64,000 nucleotides of DNA from Comamonas sp. KCTC 72670 (GTDB lineage: Bacteria > Myxococcota > Myxococcia > Myxococcales > Myxococcaceae): NCBI GenBank assembly GCA_014656495.1, contig BNCN01000003.1:62001-126000 (forward strand), written 5' to 3'. The notes under the pieces were generated by a model. The model ran no database searches, was not told the DNA's origin, and saw nothing but the letters and a program-made list of their open reading frames with translations. The first letter of the stretch is position 1; the number at the start of each line of letters is the position of its first letter. Shown one piece after another: positions 49,447-58,354 of this stretch. A program made the position numbers and the translations under genes.

Positions 49447-50628
49447 ATGCGTCTCTCCCTCCCCTGCCTCGCCCTGCTGCTGAGCGCTTCGCTGCCGGCC
49501 CTCGCGGCCCGCGGCGTCTTCGTGTCCGACGTCGCGGTGGACGCCGTCGAGCAGCCCGAGTCTCCCAAGGTCCTCTTCACGGTGGAGGCCGGGAAGCCGT
49601 ACCCGCTGCTGAAGAAGGGCGGACCCCAGCGCGCCTGGTGCAAGCTGCAAGGCACGTCCGCCGAGGGCTGGGTGTTGTGTGAAGGCGCGCCGGAGTCCGG
49701 TGCCGTCGCCGCGCCCAGCGCCGCGGACCTGGTGGCGGCGGACCGCGCGCAACGGGCACGGGGCCTCGCGGGCGGTGGCGCCACGAGCGTGGAGGGCTCC
49801 GGTGGTGGGAAGCAGGTGGTGGTGCGTGGCCCGGCGGGCAGCGCCGCGGCGCGGGCCGCCTCGGCGGGACGCGGCGAAGGCGACCCGGACGAGGAGCAGG
49901 CCGGCCCCGTGAGCGCGAATGCCGTGGGCTGGAAGCCCGCCACCGGCTGCGCCACGACGTGTGACAGCGCGCCCCTCTTCGCGAAGGCCCCCGCGCTGTC
50001 CGCCATGGACCGCGAGGTGCTGGACCTCTGCCCCGCGCGCCCGGATGCCAGCGTGAGCGAGGGCGACGTGCGGCGCTTCGTCACCCGGCACTACGACGAC
50101 GCGAGCATCCAGCGGGCGCTGTCGGTGGCGGGGCGCCCCGGCACGAAGCAGGCGAACATCGACTGGCTCACGAGCCTGTGGGTGAGCACCGGGCCGCGCA
50201 ACGCGTTCACGCACGTCTTCTGCGGAGATGACTGGCAGCGGGGCCCGATTGGCGGGCTGCACTTCCTGCCGCGTTATGCCCAGCTCGAGGCGGAAGGGCG
50301 CATCTGCTACCAGGGCCCCGCGCGCGGCAAGGCGGCCATGAAGGGCGACGCGTACCTCATCCGCTTCAAGGGCGTGGCGCCCTGGTCCTGCGGTGAGAAG
50401 CGCATCGGAAGCTTCTCCCGCGCACCGGACGCGGTGGAGCTGATGGCCATTGGCACGCGAGCCTTCGCGCGATGCTGCGCGCGCGGCGGGGCCAAGAAGG
50501 AAGGCGGCGTGTACTCCGCGGCCGACCTCGGTGGAACGAACTGGCGCGTGTGGTGCGGCACGCGCAACGGCACCTACGGCATCGCCACGCTGCACCCCAC
50601 CGACGACAAGGCCACCTGCGGGGAGTGA
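49447..50628 (+). CDS. Secreted protein with a C-terminal EndoU-like nuclease domain
   Basis: The 393-residue protein has a clear signal peptide (MRLSLPCLALLLSASLPALA). Residues ~22-80 look like an SH3-type fold (VFVSDVAVDAVEQPESPKVL, then AWCKLQGTSAEGWVLCEG). A Gly/Ala/Ser linker follows. The C-terminal ~150 residues resemble bacterial EndoU domains: THVFCGDDW with His256, GGLHFLP with His272, DAYLIRFKGVAPWSCGEKRI with candidate Lys308, and NGTYGIATLHPT at the end. The two His are 16 residues apart, like the catalytic His pair of XendoU. Several Cys could form disulfides outside the cytoplasm. EndoU RNases are often toxins, but no polymorphic-toxin features or immunity gene are visible next door. 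Confidence 0.65.
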   Translation: MRLSLPCLALLLSASLPALAARGVFVSDVAVDAVEQPESPKVLFTVEAGKPYPLLKKGGPQRAWCKLQGTSAEGWVLCEGAPESGAVAAPSAADLVAADRAQRARGLAGGGATSVEGSGGGKQVVVRGPAGSAAARAASAGRGEGDPDEEQAGPVSANAVGWKPATGCATTCDSAPLFAKAPALSAMDREVLDLCPARPDASVSEGDVRRFVTRHYDDASIQRALSVAGRPGTKQANIDWLTSLWVSTGPRNAFTHVFCGDDWQRGPIGGLHFLPRYAQLEAEGRICYQGPARGKAAMKGDAYLIRFKGVAPWSCGEKRIGSFSRAPDAVELMAIGTRAFARCCARGGAKKEGGVYSAADLGGTNWRVWCGTRNGTYGIATLHPTDDKATCGE

Positions 50629-50644
50629 GCCCAGACCAGGGCTC
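50627..50644. terminator. Hairpin between convergent genes
   Basis: GAGCCC (50627-50632) and GGGCTC (50639-50644) flank a six-base loop. The stem overlaps the EndoU-like gene's stop codon and is followed by TCCTCCCC. Confidence 0.4.
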
Positions 50645-50667
50645 CTCCCCCACCGGCGAGCGCGGGG

Positions 50668-53600
50668 CTACTTCGCCGCGCCCACCGTAATCACGGCGCC
50701 GCTGGAGTACGCGGTGAACTCCGGCGCGTACATGGACTGGAGGGTGGCGGGCCCCACCTTGAAGGAGCCCCCCATGTTGGCGCGAAGCCGGTACTTGAAG
50801 GTGTACTCACCGGCCGGCAGGCGCTCGAAGAAGAAGTTGGTGCCGGAGTCGCGCGTCTCCTCGTACCACGCGATGCCCAAGTCCCACCGGTGGCGGGACT
50901 GCACGTTCTCCGGCTCCAGGCCCGCGGCGCGCGGGTCCCTCAGGTGCACGTACTCCGCCGCGTGCTTCGTGCGCAGCGACAGCTGCACCTCCACTTCGTC
51001 GCCGGGCAGCACGACGGAGCCCTCGGTCAGCGGGACGAGCACGGCCTCACGGCCCTGCCGCTCGCGCAGGAAGTAGCGCCGCGACACCTGGAAGAAGTCA
51101 CCCCGCTCGCTGTCCGGCACCTTCTCCGTGGAGAAGTGCCACGTCGCGGACGCGAAGGCGAAGCCCGGCGTCGTCTTCTCCACCTTCACCGCGCTCATCG
51201 TGGCCGGGTTCAGCTCCGGGCCGGGCACGACGACCTGGTTCTTCTTCCCCGTGTACTCGTCCGGCGAGAAGCTCATGCGCACCACGCGCGGGCCCACCGT
51301 CACCTGGGCGTCCTCGCGCACGCCGAGCGCGCCCTCCGCCTGCAGGTACTTCACCAGCGCGTACAGCGCCTCCGCCGTGGCGCGGGTGGACTTCCAGTGG
51401 TTGAGCTTCTTGTCCAGGAGCAGCCACTGGACCAGCCCCTCGCGGCGCGGATCCTTCGGATTCAGCTCCGTCAACGTGCGCAGCGCGAAGGCGTGCGTCT
51501 CCGTGGTGTCGTTGTACCAGAGCCAGCTTCGGTCCTCCTGCGCCCAGTACGTTCCCAGCTCGTCGCTCGTCTTCGCGGAGTCCATGACGCTCTCCCACAC
51601 GCGCTCCGCGTCCGCCTTGCGGCCCGCGCGCTTGAGCGTCAGCGCCAGGTACCCCTTGAGGTACGGCGAGTGCTGCTTCCAGTGCTTGTAGCTGAACGCG
51701 AGGATCTGCTGCCGCTCCGCCGCGGTCAGCGCGTCACCGGTGTAGCGCTCGTTCGGGTACGCCGAGGCCGTGTAGTTGAGGAAGGTGAGGAACTCCCAGC
51801 CCGTCCCCTTCGCCATCAGCTTCTTCGCGTACTCCTCGCGGAAGTGCCCCGCCAGGTAACCCCAGGCCGCGCGGGTCATCTCCGGAGGAACCTCCACGCC
51901 GAACTCCATCGCGCGGGACAGGCCGTGCACGATGTAGAGCGTCATGTACGGCGACGGCGGGCCCCCCGGCCACCACGGGAAACCGCCGCTGGCCGTCTGG
52001 GCCTTGCGGAGCTTCGCCATCGCGGACGCGCGCTCCGCGGCGGCGACGCGCGGGTCCAGCACCTTCACCAGACCGGCGTCCACCTCCTGTCCGCCCTTGG
52101 CCATCTCCAACCAGGGCGTCTCCTCCAGCGCCAGCTTGCGGTTCGGGTCCACCGAGTCCCACGTCTCCAACTGCGTGGGGCGCTCGCTCAGCTTCTTCGC
52201 CATGCGCGCCACCGACGGGTACTGCCCGTACAGGCTGGACAGGATGCCCGCGGAGACGAAGCGGTTGAGCGTCTGCTCCGTGCACTCGTAGGGGTAGTTC
52301 ACCAGGTACGGCAGCGCCTGCAGCGCCGAGTAGAACAACTGCGTATCCACCGTGACGACGAGCTGCTCGTTCACCCGCGTCGGGTCTCCCCCCGCGCGCA
52401 GGTCGTCGAACCGCATCGTCTTCCCGTCGCTCCCCTTCAGCGTCACGAAGCGCGACTGCGACAGGTGCATCCGGCCCGGCAGCACCGGCACGGGGCGAAG
52501 CTCGCCGTCGCTCAGGTCGCCCGCGCGCGCCTCCACCCGGAAGGCCACCGTCCCAACCCTGGCCGGCGTGGTGAGCGGGAAGCGCAGCCGCGTCCCCTTC
52601 CCCGCCGCCACGGAGAAGCCCTGCGAGGCCGTCTGGACACCGAAGTCCGCCCGCACGCTCTTCTGCGTCTCCAGGTCCACGATGTCCAACGAGAGCGAGC
52701 CCTTCAACGGCGCCGCCCCGGCGTTGTTCACCATCACCTCCAGCACGGCGCGGTCCCCTTCGCGAAGGAAGCGCGGCACGTAGGGGCGCACCATGAGCTC
52801 CTTCACGCTGCGGGACGTGCGCTGCAACGAGCCGCCCTTCAAGTCCCGGGTCAGCGCATGGACCCACACGCTCCACGCCGTCACCGAATCCGGCACGGTG
52901 AACTCCAACGTGGCGGAGCCATCCGCCCCGTTGAGCACACGGGGCACCCAGAACGCCGTCTCCGCGAAGTTCGAGCGCAACGCCTCCGGCGGCGCCTCCG
53001 CCCCTCCCTCCGCCGACTGCGCCACGCCATCCATGGCCGCCATGTTCTTGCGCTTCTCCTCCCGCGCCGGCGACGGTGCGGGGGGCGGTGGAGGCGGCGG
53101 GGGCGCCCCTTCCCGCATCATCTCGGGAGCCGCTGCCATCGGAGCCCCCGGAGCGTTCCGCATGCCGCCCACGCGCCCGCCGCGGGTCGAGGCCCCGAAG
53201 CGCCGCCGGCCGGGTCCCCCCACGCCGTAGCTGTCCTCGAAGCGAAGCGCGTCCGGGTCCGGGCGAGGCCAACCCGTCACATCGCCATAGCGGTCATTCA
53301 CCAACCAGCGGGAGTACCCCAGGCCGACGGAGGCATGCAGGGCCTCGGAGGTGTGCCAGCGCGGATACAAGGCCGCCACGCTGGGCGGCGACTGCTTCGC
53401 GAACAGGTCCAACGACTGGTCATACATGTACGCGAGCAGCTCGGCGGTGCCGGCCTCGACCTTCGCGCCATCCTGGCCGCGGACCGTCACCCGCCACGTC
53501 TCCTGGGCGCCGGGCCGCAGCGTGTCGCGGAACGTCGCGAACTCCAGCTTCAGCTCCTTGTCATCCCAGGGCACGAAGAGGGACTTCGAGAAGTGCAGGT

Positions 53601-56600
53601 GCTGGTAGTCGCGCACCATCGACAGCACCACGGTGATGCCGCCGCGCATCTCCGCCGTCACGGGAATCTCCACCACGCCGGAGGACCGTCCCGCCGTCAG
53701 GGTGCGCCGGGAGAGCCGCTGCTCCCCCCGGTACACGTCGAGCAGCATGGGCTGTCCCTCGAAGCCAGAGAGCGTCAGCAGCCGCGCCACCTCCCCCACG
53801 CGCGCCGTGTCACGCTCGGCCTCCAGCGCCCCGGGCAGGGCGATGCCGCCCTTGGCCCCCGCCACCAGCAGCTCGCGCGCCACGGTGTACTTCTGTCCGA
53901 ACGCGTCGGTCGTCTCGTAGTGCAGCCGGTAGGCACCGGCCTTGAGCGAAGGCAGCTTCACCTGGGCCAGCCCCTCCGCGTCGTGCTGCACCGTGCCCTT
54001 CGCCTGCTCCGAGCCGTCCGGCCACGCGCGAAGCGTGGCGTCTGGCGAGTAGGCGCCGAACCAGCGCGCGCGTTGCGCGTCTCCCTGCGTCGGCGTGAAG
54101 ACGACTTCCGGGTCCACGAACTTCTCGAGCTCGGAGGCCTCGTCCGCGGGCATCACCGGCCGGGCGGGCTGCGCCAGGGCCACCAGCCGCCACCGGCCCT
54201 CGCCCTTCTGGGGCACGCCATCCAACGTCGAGCGCGTCAGCCGCAGCGTCGCGGGCGCGCCCTCCCGGAAGAACCCCGAGTCCATGTCCACGCGCGTCTC
54301 CACCGAGACGAAGCCCAGGCGGAAGGCGCGCTGGGCCGAGCGGGTCTCGCCCCCTTCGTCCGTGGCGTCCGCCTCGATGCGGTAGCTCCACGTCATGCCC
54401 GGCGTGCTGGCCATCCGCTCGTCCGCCTCGGGCGTGAAGGCGATGGTGAAGCCGCCGTCCTCGCGCAGCGACGCCATGCCCGTCCCCACCACCTGCCGCT
54501 CCACCGAGGACGAACGCGCGCCCCACCACCACCAGGGCAACACCGGCTCACGGTAGGCGCGCCACCGCACCGAGCCGGACGTCACCGGCATGCCGAAGTA
54601 GTAGCGGGCCTCGCCCTCAAGCTTCGCGGGCCGGTTGATGCGCAGCGGCGCCTGCGCGTCCTTCAGCGTCACCTCGAAGGTGGGCCGCTTGTACTCCTCC
54701 ACGCGAATGGAGGCCTGGCCGCCCACGTTCACCGTCACGGACCACGCGCCCAGCACCCGGCCCGTGGGGATGGTGAACTCGCCCGAGGCCGACCCGAAGT
54801 CATTGGTGCGGACCTCCCGGGTCTCCACCACCTGGCGGTTCGGGTCCATCAGCGACACATGCAGCGGCTGGTCCGCCTTCACCGCGAAGCGCGCCTGGTC
54901 ATCGCGGCCGCTGTAGGCCACCGCCTTCCACTGCACCTTCTGCAGGGGCCGGTACACCGCGCGGTCGGTGAACACGAGCGCGCTTTGGCGCTCCCCGGGC
55001 GCGTCCCGGTTGTAGAAGCCCACATGGCTGGAGTGCCGGAGCAGCTCCCGCCCACGTCCGGCGATGAGCATGTGGTTCCGGTAGCCCTGGCCCGGCGCCG
55101 CCTTGAAGGTGGCCATGCCCGCCGCGTCGGTGGCGGTGCGCGCCGCCTCGGTGAACCCCTTCTGGTAGTCCATGTGGATGAGCCGCAAGGGGACCTTCGC
55201 GACGGGAGCGCCCGTCTCCCCGCTCACCACCCGCACCTCCACCGCGTCGGTCCCCACCATGCGGGAGACGACGACCCAGGGCGTCACCGTGAGGTACACC
55301 GCCATGATGCGGTTGCCTGTCTCCCGGAAGTCTTCCTGGGCGGACACCGCGATGACATAGGTCCCCGTCTCCTGGAGCGGCGGCGTGACGAAGGTGCGGT
55401 GGTCCCGGAAGTCCTCCGTCTTCGGCAGCGCGACGCTCCAGGTGGCCACCGCGCGCTGGCCCTTCATGAAGGCCTTCAGCCGGTTCCCGTCCGGCATGAA
55501 GGCGAAGTCCTCCTTCTTGGCGAGCTGCGCCTCCAGGTCCATGCGGTACGCGCGGAAGTGGAGCATGGGCACGTTGCGGTGGGTGACCTCGATGGAGCGG
55601 CGCCGGGGCCCGTCCGACGCCATGCTCCCCAACTGGAAGTCCGGGGCCTCGAGCTGGGACACGAGCGACTCGCACCGGCGGGTCCCCAACGAGCCGGGGT
55701 GCGTCGCCGCGCACGCCTTCGCCAAGGCGTGGGCGCGCACCGCGTGGTCCGCGGTCCGCTCCAGCTCCGCGAGCTGGGCCTGCCCCACGGTCGACCAGGG
55801 CACGTGCTTGAACGCGGGCAGGTGCGCCGCCAGGTGCTGCCGGATGCGCGTCCGGTCTTCCTTGGCGGTGAAGTGCTGGTGCAGCACGGCGTAGCGGCTG
55901 AGGCGCGCCTCCAGCTCCGCCTCACGCCGGCCCGCCGCGCGGTGCCAGACCTCCAGGTCGCCGAGCACCGCGGCCACCTTCTCCAAGGGGTGCACCGCCG
56001 GGTCCGTCAGCTCCACCGTCCGCGTGCCGCCCAGCAGCGCGCCGAGGTCCAGGCGGTACACCTCGTTGGCCTGCTCGGGCCGCCAGTGCGAGCTGTCCGA
56101 CAGCAGGGCCACGCGCAGGTACGTCACCGCGTCGCGCAGCGTGGAGCGCACGCCATCCGGGTAGGTGTTGGGCTGGATGTACTCGGACAGCGCCTTCACC
56201 GGCTGAGCGCCGAGCTGCTGCCGCTGCTTCCAGACGTCCTCGTAGGCCCGCTGGGCCTCGGTGAGGATCTGCTCGTACGTCCAGGCCTTGAGGTCCACCG
56301 GGCCGGAGGACGCCACCGTCTCGCGCTGGCGCACCTCCCAGCCATACTCCTGCGCGTAGGTGACCAGCGCGTTGGCGTAGTAGAGGTTCAGCGTCGCGCG
56401 GTGCAGGGCGCCCTGGGGCCAGGGCTGATCGCGCAGGAACCGGACGGACGTCTCATACCCATGCAGCGCGGTGCGCAGTTGCACCGTGCGAATCAGCGCG
56501 CGGGCCCACTCGGCCTCGTCGGACGCCTTCTTCGCCTGCTCCAGCCGGGCCTCGGCGGCCTGGGCGGCGGCCTCCAGCTTCTGCTCGGAGACCATCGTGT

Positions 56601-56715
56601 CGATGGCCTTCCACGACGGCGGCGCCTTGCCCTGCCCCAGCGCGGGCGAGGCCAGCAGCAGGGACATCAAGCACAGCGAGAGGAAGGGTGCGCGGGTCCA
56701 GGGGGTCCGGTGCAT
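50668..56715 (-). CDS. Giant bacterial alpha-2-macroglobulin with thioester motif
   Basis: The 2015-residue protein starts with a signal peptide (APFLSLCLMSLLLASPALG) with no lipobox, so it is periplasmic or secreted. About 350 helical residues precede the macroglobulin domains. An MG2-like domain holds the VFTDRAVYRPLQKVQW segment typical of the family. A low-complexity Pro/Ala/Met insert (GAPPPPPPPPAPSP) follows, then the A2M domain (SNFAETAFWVPRVL) and the thioester-containing domain. The latter has Cys1478-Thr-Glu-Gln in YPYECTEQTLNRF, followed by the alpha/alpha toroid. With an intact CxEQ it can covalently trap attacking proteases. The usual partner pbpC is absent nearby. A perfect palindrome lies 28-39 bp before its ATG. 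Confidence 0.95.
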   Translation of the reverse strand: MHRTPWTRAPFLSLCLMSLLLASPALGQGKAPPSWKAIDTMVSEQKLEAAAQAAEARLEQAKKASDEAEWARALIRTVQLRTALHGYETSVRFLRDQPWPQGALHRATLNLYYANALVTYAQEYGWEVRQRETVASSGPVDLKAWTYEQILTEAQRAYEDVWKQRQQLGAQPVKALSEYIQPNTYPDGVRSTLRDAVTYLRVALLSDSSHWRPEQANEVYRLDLGALLGGTRTVELTDPAVHPLEKVAAVLGDLEVWHRAAGRREAELEARLSRYAVLHQHFTAKEDRTRIRQHLAAHLPAFKHVPWSTVGQAQLAELERTADHAVRAHALAKACAATHPGSLGTRRCESLVSQLEAPDFQLGSMASDGPRRRSIEVTHRNVPMLHFRAYRMDLEAQLAKKEDFAFMPDGNRLKAFMKGQRAVATWSVALPKTEDFRDHRTFVTPPLQETGTYVIAVSAQEDFRETGNRIMAVYLTVTPWVVVSRMVGTDAVEVRVVSGETGAPVAKVPLRLIHMDYQKGFTEAARTATDAAGMATFKAAPGQGYRNHMLIAGRGRELLRHSSHVGFYNRDAPGERQSALVFTDRAVYRPLQKVQWKAVAYSGRDDQARFAVKADQPLHVSLMDPNRQVVETREVRTNDFGSASGEFTIPTGRVLGAWSVTVNVGGQASIRVEEYKRPTFEVTLKDAQAPLRINRPAKLEGEARYYFGMPVTSGSVRWRAYREPVLPWWWWGARSSSVERQVVGTGMASLREDGGFTIAFTPEADERMASTPGMTWSYRIEADATDEGGETRSAQRAFRLGFVSVETRVDMDSGFFREGAPATLRLTRSTLDGVPQKGEGRWRLVALAQPARPVMPADEASELEKFVDPEVVFTPTQGDAQRARWFGAYSPDATLRAWPDGSEQAKGTVQHDAEGLAQVKLPSLKAGAYRLHYETTDAFGQKYTVARELLVAGAKGGIALPGALEAERDTARVGEVARLLTLSGFEGQPMLLDVYRGEQRLSRRTLTAGRSSGVVEIPVTAEMRGGITVVLSMVRDYQHLHFSKSLFVPWDDKELKLEFATFRDTLRPGAQETWRVTVRGQDGAKVEAGTAELLAYMYDQSLDLFAKQSPPSVAALYPRWHTSEALHASVGLGYSRWLVNDRYGDVTGWPRPDPDALRFEDSYGVGGPGRRRFGASTRGGRVGGMRNAPGAPMAAAPEMMREGAPPPPPPPPAPSPAREEKRKNMAAMDGVAQSAEGGAEAPPEALRSNFAETAFWVPRVLNGADGSATLEFTVPDSVTAWSVWVHALTRDLKGGSLQRTSRSVKELMVRPYVPRFLREGDRAVLEVMVNNAGAAPLKGSLSLDIVDLETQKSVRADFGVQTASQGFSVAAGKGTRLRFPLTTPARVGTVAFRVEARAGDLSDGELRPVPVLPGRMHLSQSRFVTLKGSDGKTMRFDDLRAGGDPTRVNEQLVVTVDTQLFYSALQALPYLVNYPYECTEQTLNRFVSAGILSSLYGQYPSVARMAKKLSERPTQLETWDSVDPNRKLALEETPWLEMAKGGQEVDAGLVKVLDPRVAAAERASAMAKLRKAQTASGGFPWWPGGPPSPYMTLYIVHGLSRAMEFGVEVPPEMTRAAWGYLAGHFREEYAKKLMAKGTGWEFLTFLNYTASAYPNERYTGDALTAAERQQILAFSYKHWKQHSPYLKGYLALTLKRAGRKADAERVWESVMDSAKTSDELGTYWAQEDRSWLWYNDTTETHAFALRTLTELNPKDPRREGLVQWLLLDKKLNHWKSTRATAEALYALVKYLQAEGALGVREDAQVTVGPRVVRMSFSPDEYTGKKNQVVVPGPELNPATMSAVKVEKTTPGFAFASATWHFSTEKVPDSERGDFFQVSRRYFLRERQGREAVLVPLTEGSVVLPGDEVEVQLSLRTKHAAEYVHLRDPRAAGLEPENVQSRHRWDLGIAWYEETRDSGTNFFFERLPAGEYTFKYRLRANMGGSFKVGPATLQSMYAPEFTAYSSGAVITVGAAK

Positions 56716-56742
56716 GTCGGCACTCTAGACACAGCCGCCCCC

Positions 56743-56754
56743 TGGAACGTTCCA
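56743..56754. promoter_or_regulatory. Perfect palindrome TGGAACGTTCCA upstream of the macroglobulin gene
   Basis: The 12-bp palindrome lies between the rlmE stop and the macroglobulin start. On the minus strand a TAGAGT -10-like element lies 15 bp further on, just before the ATG, so a protein bound here would touch the -35 region. Confidence 0.45.
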
Positions 56755-56763
56755 CAATGAACG

Positions 56764-57384
56764 TCAGATTTCCCCGGAGGGCGCTGGCGCGCGGCGACGG
56801 AGACCCACCAGGTAGACCTCCATGCTGGCGCCGCGCGTCGCCTCGGGGCGGACCACCTTCACCTCCTCGAAGAGCGCGCGCACCTGGTTGCGGAAGTCCT
56901 CGAAGTCGCCGCCCATGAAGACCTTGGCCACGAAGGACGAACCTGGGAGGCCCCGCGCCGCGGCGACCTCCAGGGCCTTGCCCGCGAGCCGCAGGCTGCG
57001 CGCCTCGTCGGTGGCCTTGATGCCGCTCGTCTTGGGCGCCATGTCGGAGATGACGGCGTCGAAGGGGCCGTCATAGATGGCGGCCAGCTTCGCGTCGAAG
57101 TCGTCCGCGAGCACGTCCATCACCTCCGTCCGCACGAAGGGCTGGCTGAAGGGACGGATGGGGACGATGTCCACGCCGATGACGCGGCCCTTGGGGCCCA
57201 CGGCATCCGCCAGGATCTGCAAGAAGCCTCCCGGCGCGGCCCCCAGGTCGAGCACCACGTGCCCCTTCTTCACCATGGGGAAACGCTTGATGAGCTCATC
57301 GACCTTGAAGGCCGACCGAGCGCGAAGGCCCTCTTGCTTGGCCTTCTGGAAATAGTGGTCTTTAGGACGGTAGGGCTTGCCCAT
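56764..57384 (-). CDS. rlmE: 23S rRNA 2'-O-ribose methyltransferase RlmE (FtsJ)
   Basis: The ATG at 57384 (MGKPYRPKDHYFQKAKQEGL) gives 206 residues, the normal size. The SAM-binding motif is VLDLGAAPGGFLQIL. Catalytic-tetrad candidates are Lys in RARSAFKVDEL, Asp in AVISDMAPKTSG, Lys in SFVAKVFMGGD and Glu in ASMEVYLVGL. It methylates U2552 of 23S rRNA in the peptidyl-transferase A-loop, and its loss delays 50S assembly. It precedes the macroglobulin gene on the same strand with 48 bp between them, and is divergent from a small membrane protein gene. The upstream ATG/GTG extension (MLGSPPD) is less likely because homology begins at MGKPYR. Confidence 0.95.
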   Translation of the reverse strand: MGKPYRPKDHYFQKAKQEGLRARSAFKVDELIKRFPMVKKGHVVLDLGAAPGGFLQILADAVGPKGRVIGVDIVPIRPFSQPFVRTEVMDVLADDFDAKLAAIYDGPFDAVISDMAPKTSGIKATDEARSLRLAGKALEVAAARGLPGSSFVAKVFMGGDFEDFRNQVRALFEEVKVVRPEATRGASMEVYLVGLRRRAPAPSGEI

Positions 57385-57480
57385 GTCAGGGGGGCTCCCT
57401 AGCATCCGCTACTGTCTTCGGGAAGCCGGAGCAGTCGCGGGTGTGACTGCCCGTGCAACGGCCAGTCCGGAGGATGTTGC

Positions 57481-57903
57481 ATGGGCACCACCCGGAGCGT
57501 GATGACGGCGCTTTGCATCTCCCTGCTCGCGGCGGGAGGCGCCTCCTACTGCTACGTCCGCGCGGACGCCCTCCAGGTCCAGGGGCAGTGGCTGATGGAG
57601 CGCGGTACCGCCCAGGCGGAGGACTACGCGGCCCGGCTGGACGGCAGCGCGGCGGATGCCCAGTTGAAGACGTTCGCGGAGCGCCGCGGGGTGCTCGAGG
57701 CAGCGCACGTGTGGCAGCGCGGCATGATGCTCGGCGTGCTGGCGGCCTCGCTGGCGGCGGTGTGCGCCTACCTGCTGTTCCTCCTCAAGCGGCTGAACGA
57801 CCAGCTCATCGACGTCACCGGGGGCGACAGCCACGTCAGCCCCACCCGGGAGCACGCCTCCTCGGAGCACGTCCAGGCGTTGACGCCCAGCCCTCAGCGC
57901 TGA
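57481..57903 (+). CDS. Two-helix membrane protein of unknown function
   Basis: The 140-residue protein has a strong GGAGG seven bases before its ATG. Helix 1 spans about residues 7-26 (VMTALCISLLAAGGASYCYV). A polar loop of about 55 residues follows (QWLMERGTAQAEDYAARLDG). Helix 2 is at about residues 82-103 (GMMLGVLAASLAAVCAYLLF). The C-terminal tail is hydrophilic and Ser/His-rich. The loop between the helices probably lies in the periplasm. No named family is recognised. It is divergent from rlmE and 63 bp upstream of a zinc-ribbon gene on the same strand. Confidence 0.75.
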   Translation: MGTTRSVMTALCISLLAAGGASYCYVRADALQVQGQWLMERGTAQAEDYAARLDGSAADAQLKTFAERRGVLEAAHVWQRGMMLGVLAASLAAVCAYLLFLLKRLNDQLIDVTGGDSHVSPTREHASSEHVQALTPSPQR

Positions 57904-57966
57904 GAGCACTCGCCGCGCCCGGCGGCGCGCTGGCACAATGGGGCCCCTGCTTCATTGGAGGAGGCC

Positions 57967-58254
57967 ATGCCCGGCTGCGCGCATTGTGGACACCGGCTCG
58001 ACATCATCGCGAACCAGGTGGGACGGCGTGACGCCTGCCCCCACTGCGGCGAGGACATCCGTTCGTGCCGCAACTGCCGTCACTTCGACCTGACGGTGGC
58101 CAAGGAGTGCAAGGAGCCCTTCGCCGAGGTGCCCAAGGACAAGGACGGCGCCAACTTCTGCGAGCTGTTCCAGATTGGCGAGGGCGGCCTCCACGTGAAG
58201 GAGGGCCGCGACGCCCTGCTGAGTGCCGCGGAGGCCCTGTTCCGCAAGAAGTGA
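57967..58254 (+). CDS. Small zinc-ribbon protein (95 aa)
   Basis: The ATG at 57967 follows GGAGGAGG. Cys pairs are arranged CAHCGHRLD, then ACPHCGEDIRSCRNC, and two more Cys (KECKEP, NFCELF). This could ligate two metals: a rubredoxin/zinc-ribbon pair from the first two CxxC motifs, with a third CxxC-type unit next to it. The short helical C-terminus (KEGRDALLSAAEALFRKK) is charged. No signal peptide is present, so it is cytoplasmic. No function is known. The ribosome site and dense Cys pattern make it a convincing gene. A -10-like TATAGT (58323-58328) for the next gene lies downstream. Confidence 0.8.
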   Translation: MPGCAHCGHRLDIIANQVGRRDACPHCGEDIRSCRNCRHFDLTVAKECKEPFAEVPKDKDGANFCELFQIGEGGLHVKEGRDALLSAAEALFRKK

Positions 58255-58354
58255 CGCGGTCCGGCATGCCCCCGCCGCCTGCCTCCCTCCTCCGCCCCAG
58301 CGGGCCTCAGGGCACGGCGCGCTATAGTCCGCCGCCTTCCACAGTGGGGTGCGG

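Noticed and set aside
50890-56760. 1956-codon plus-strand frame
   Set aside because: Antisense of the alpha-2-macroglobulin gene. Length reflects third-position GC bias, not selection. The real protein has a signal peptide and domains.
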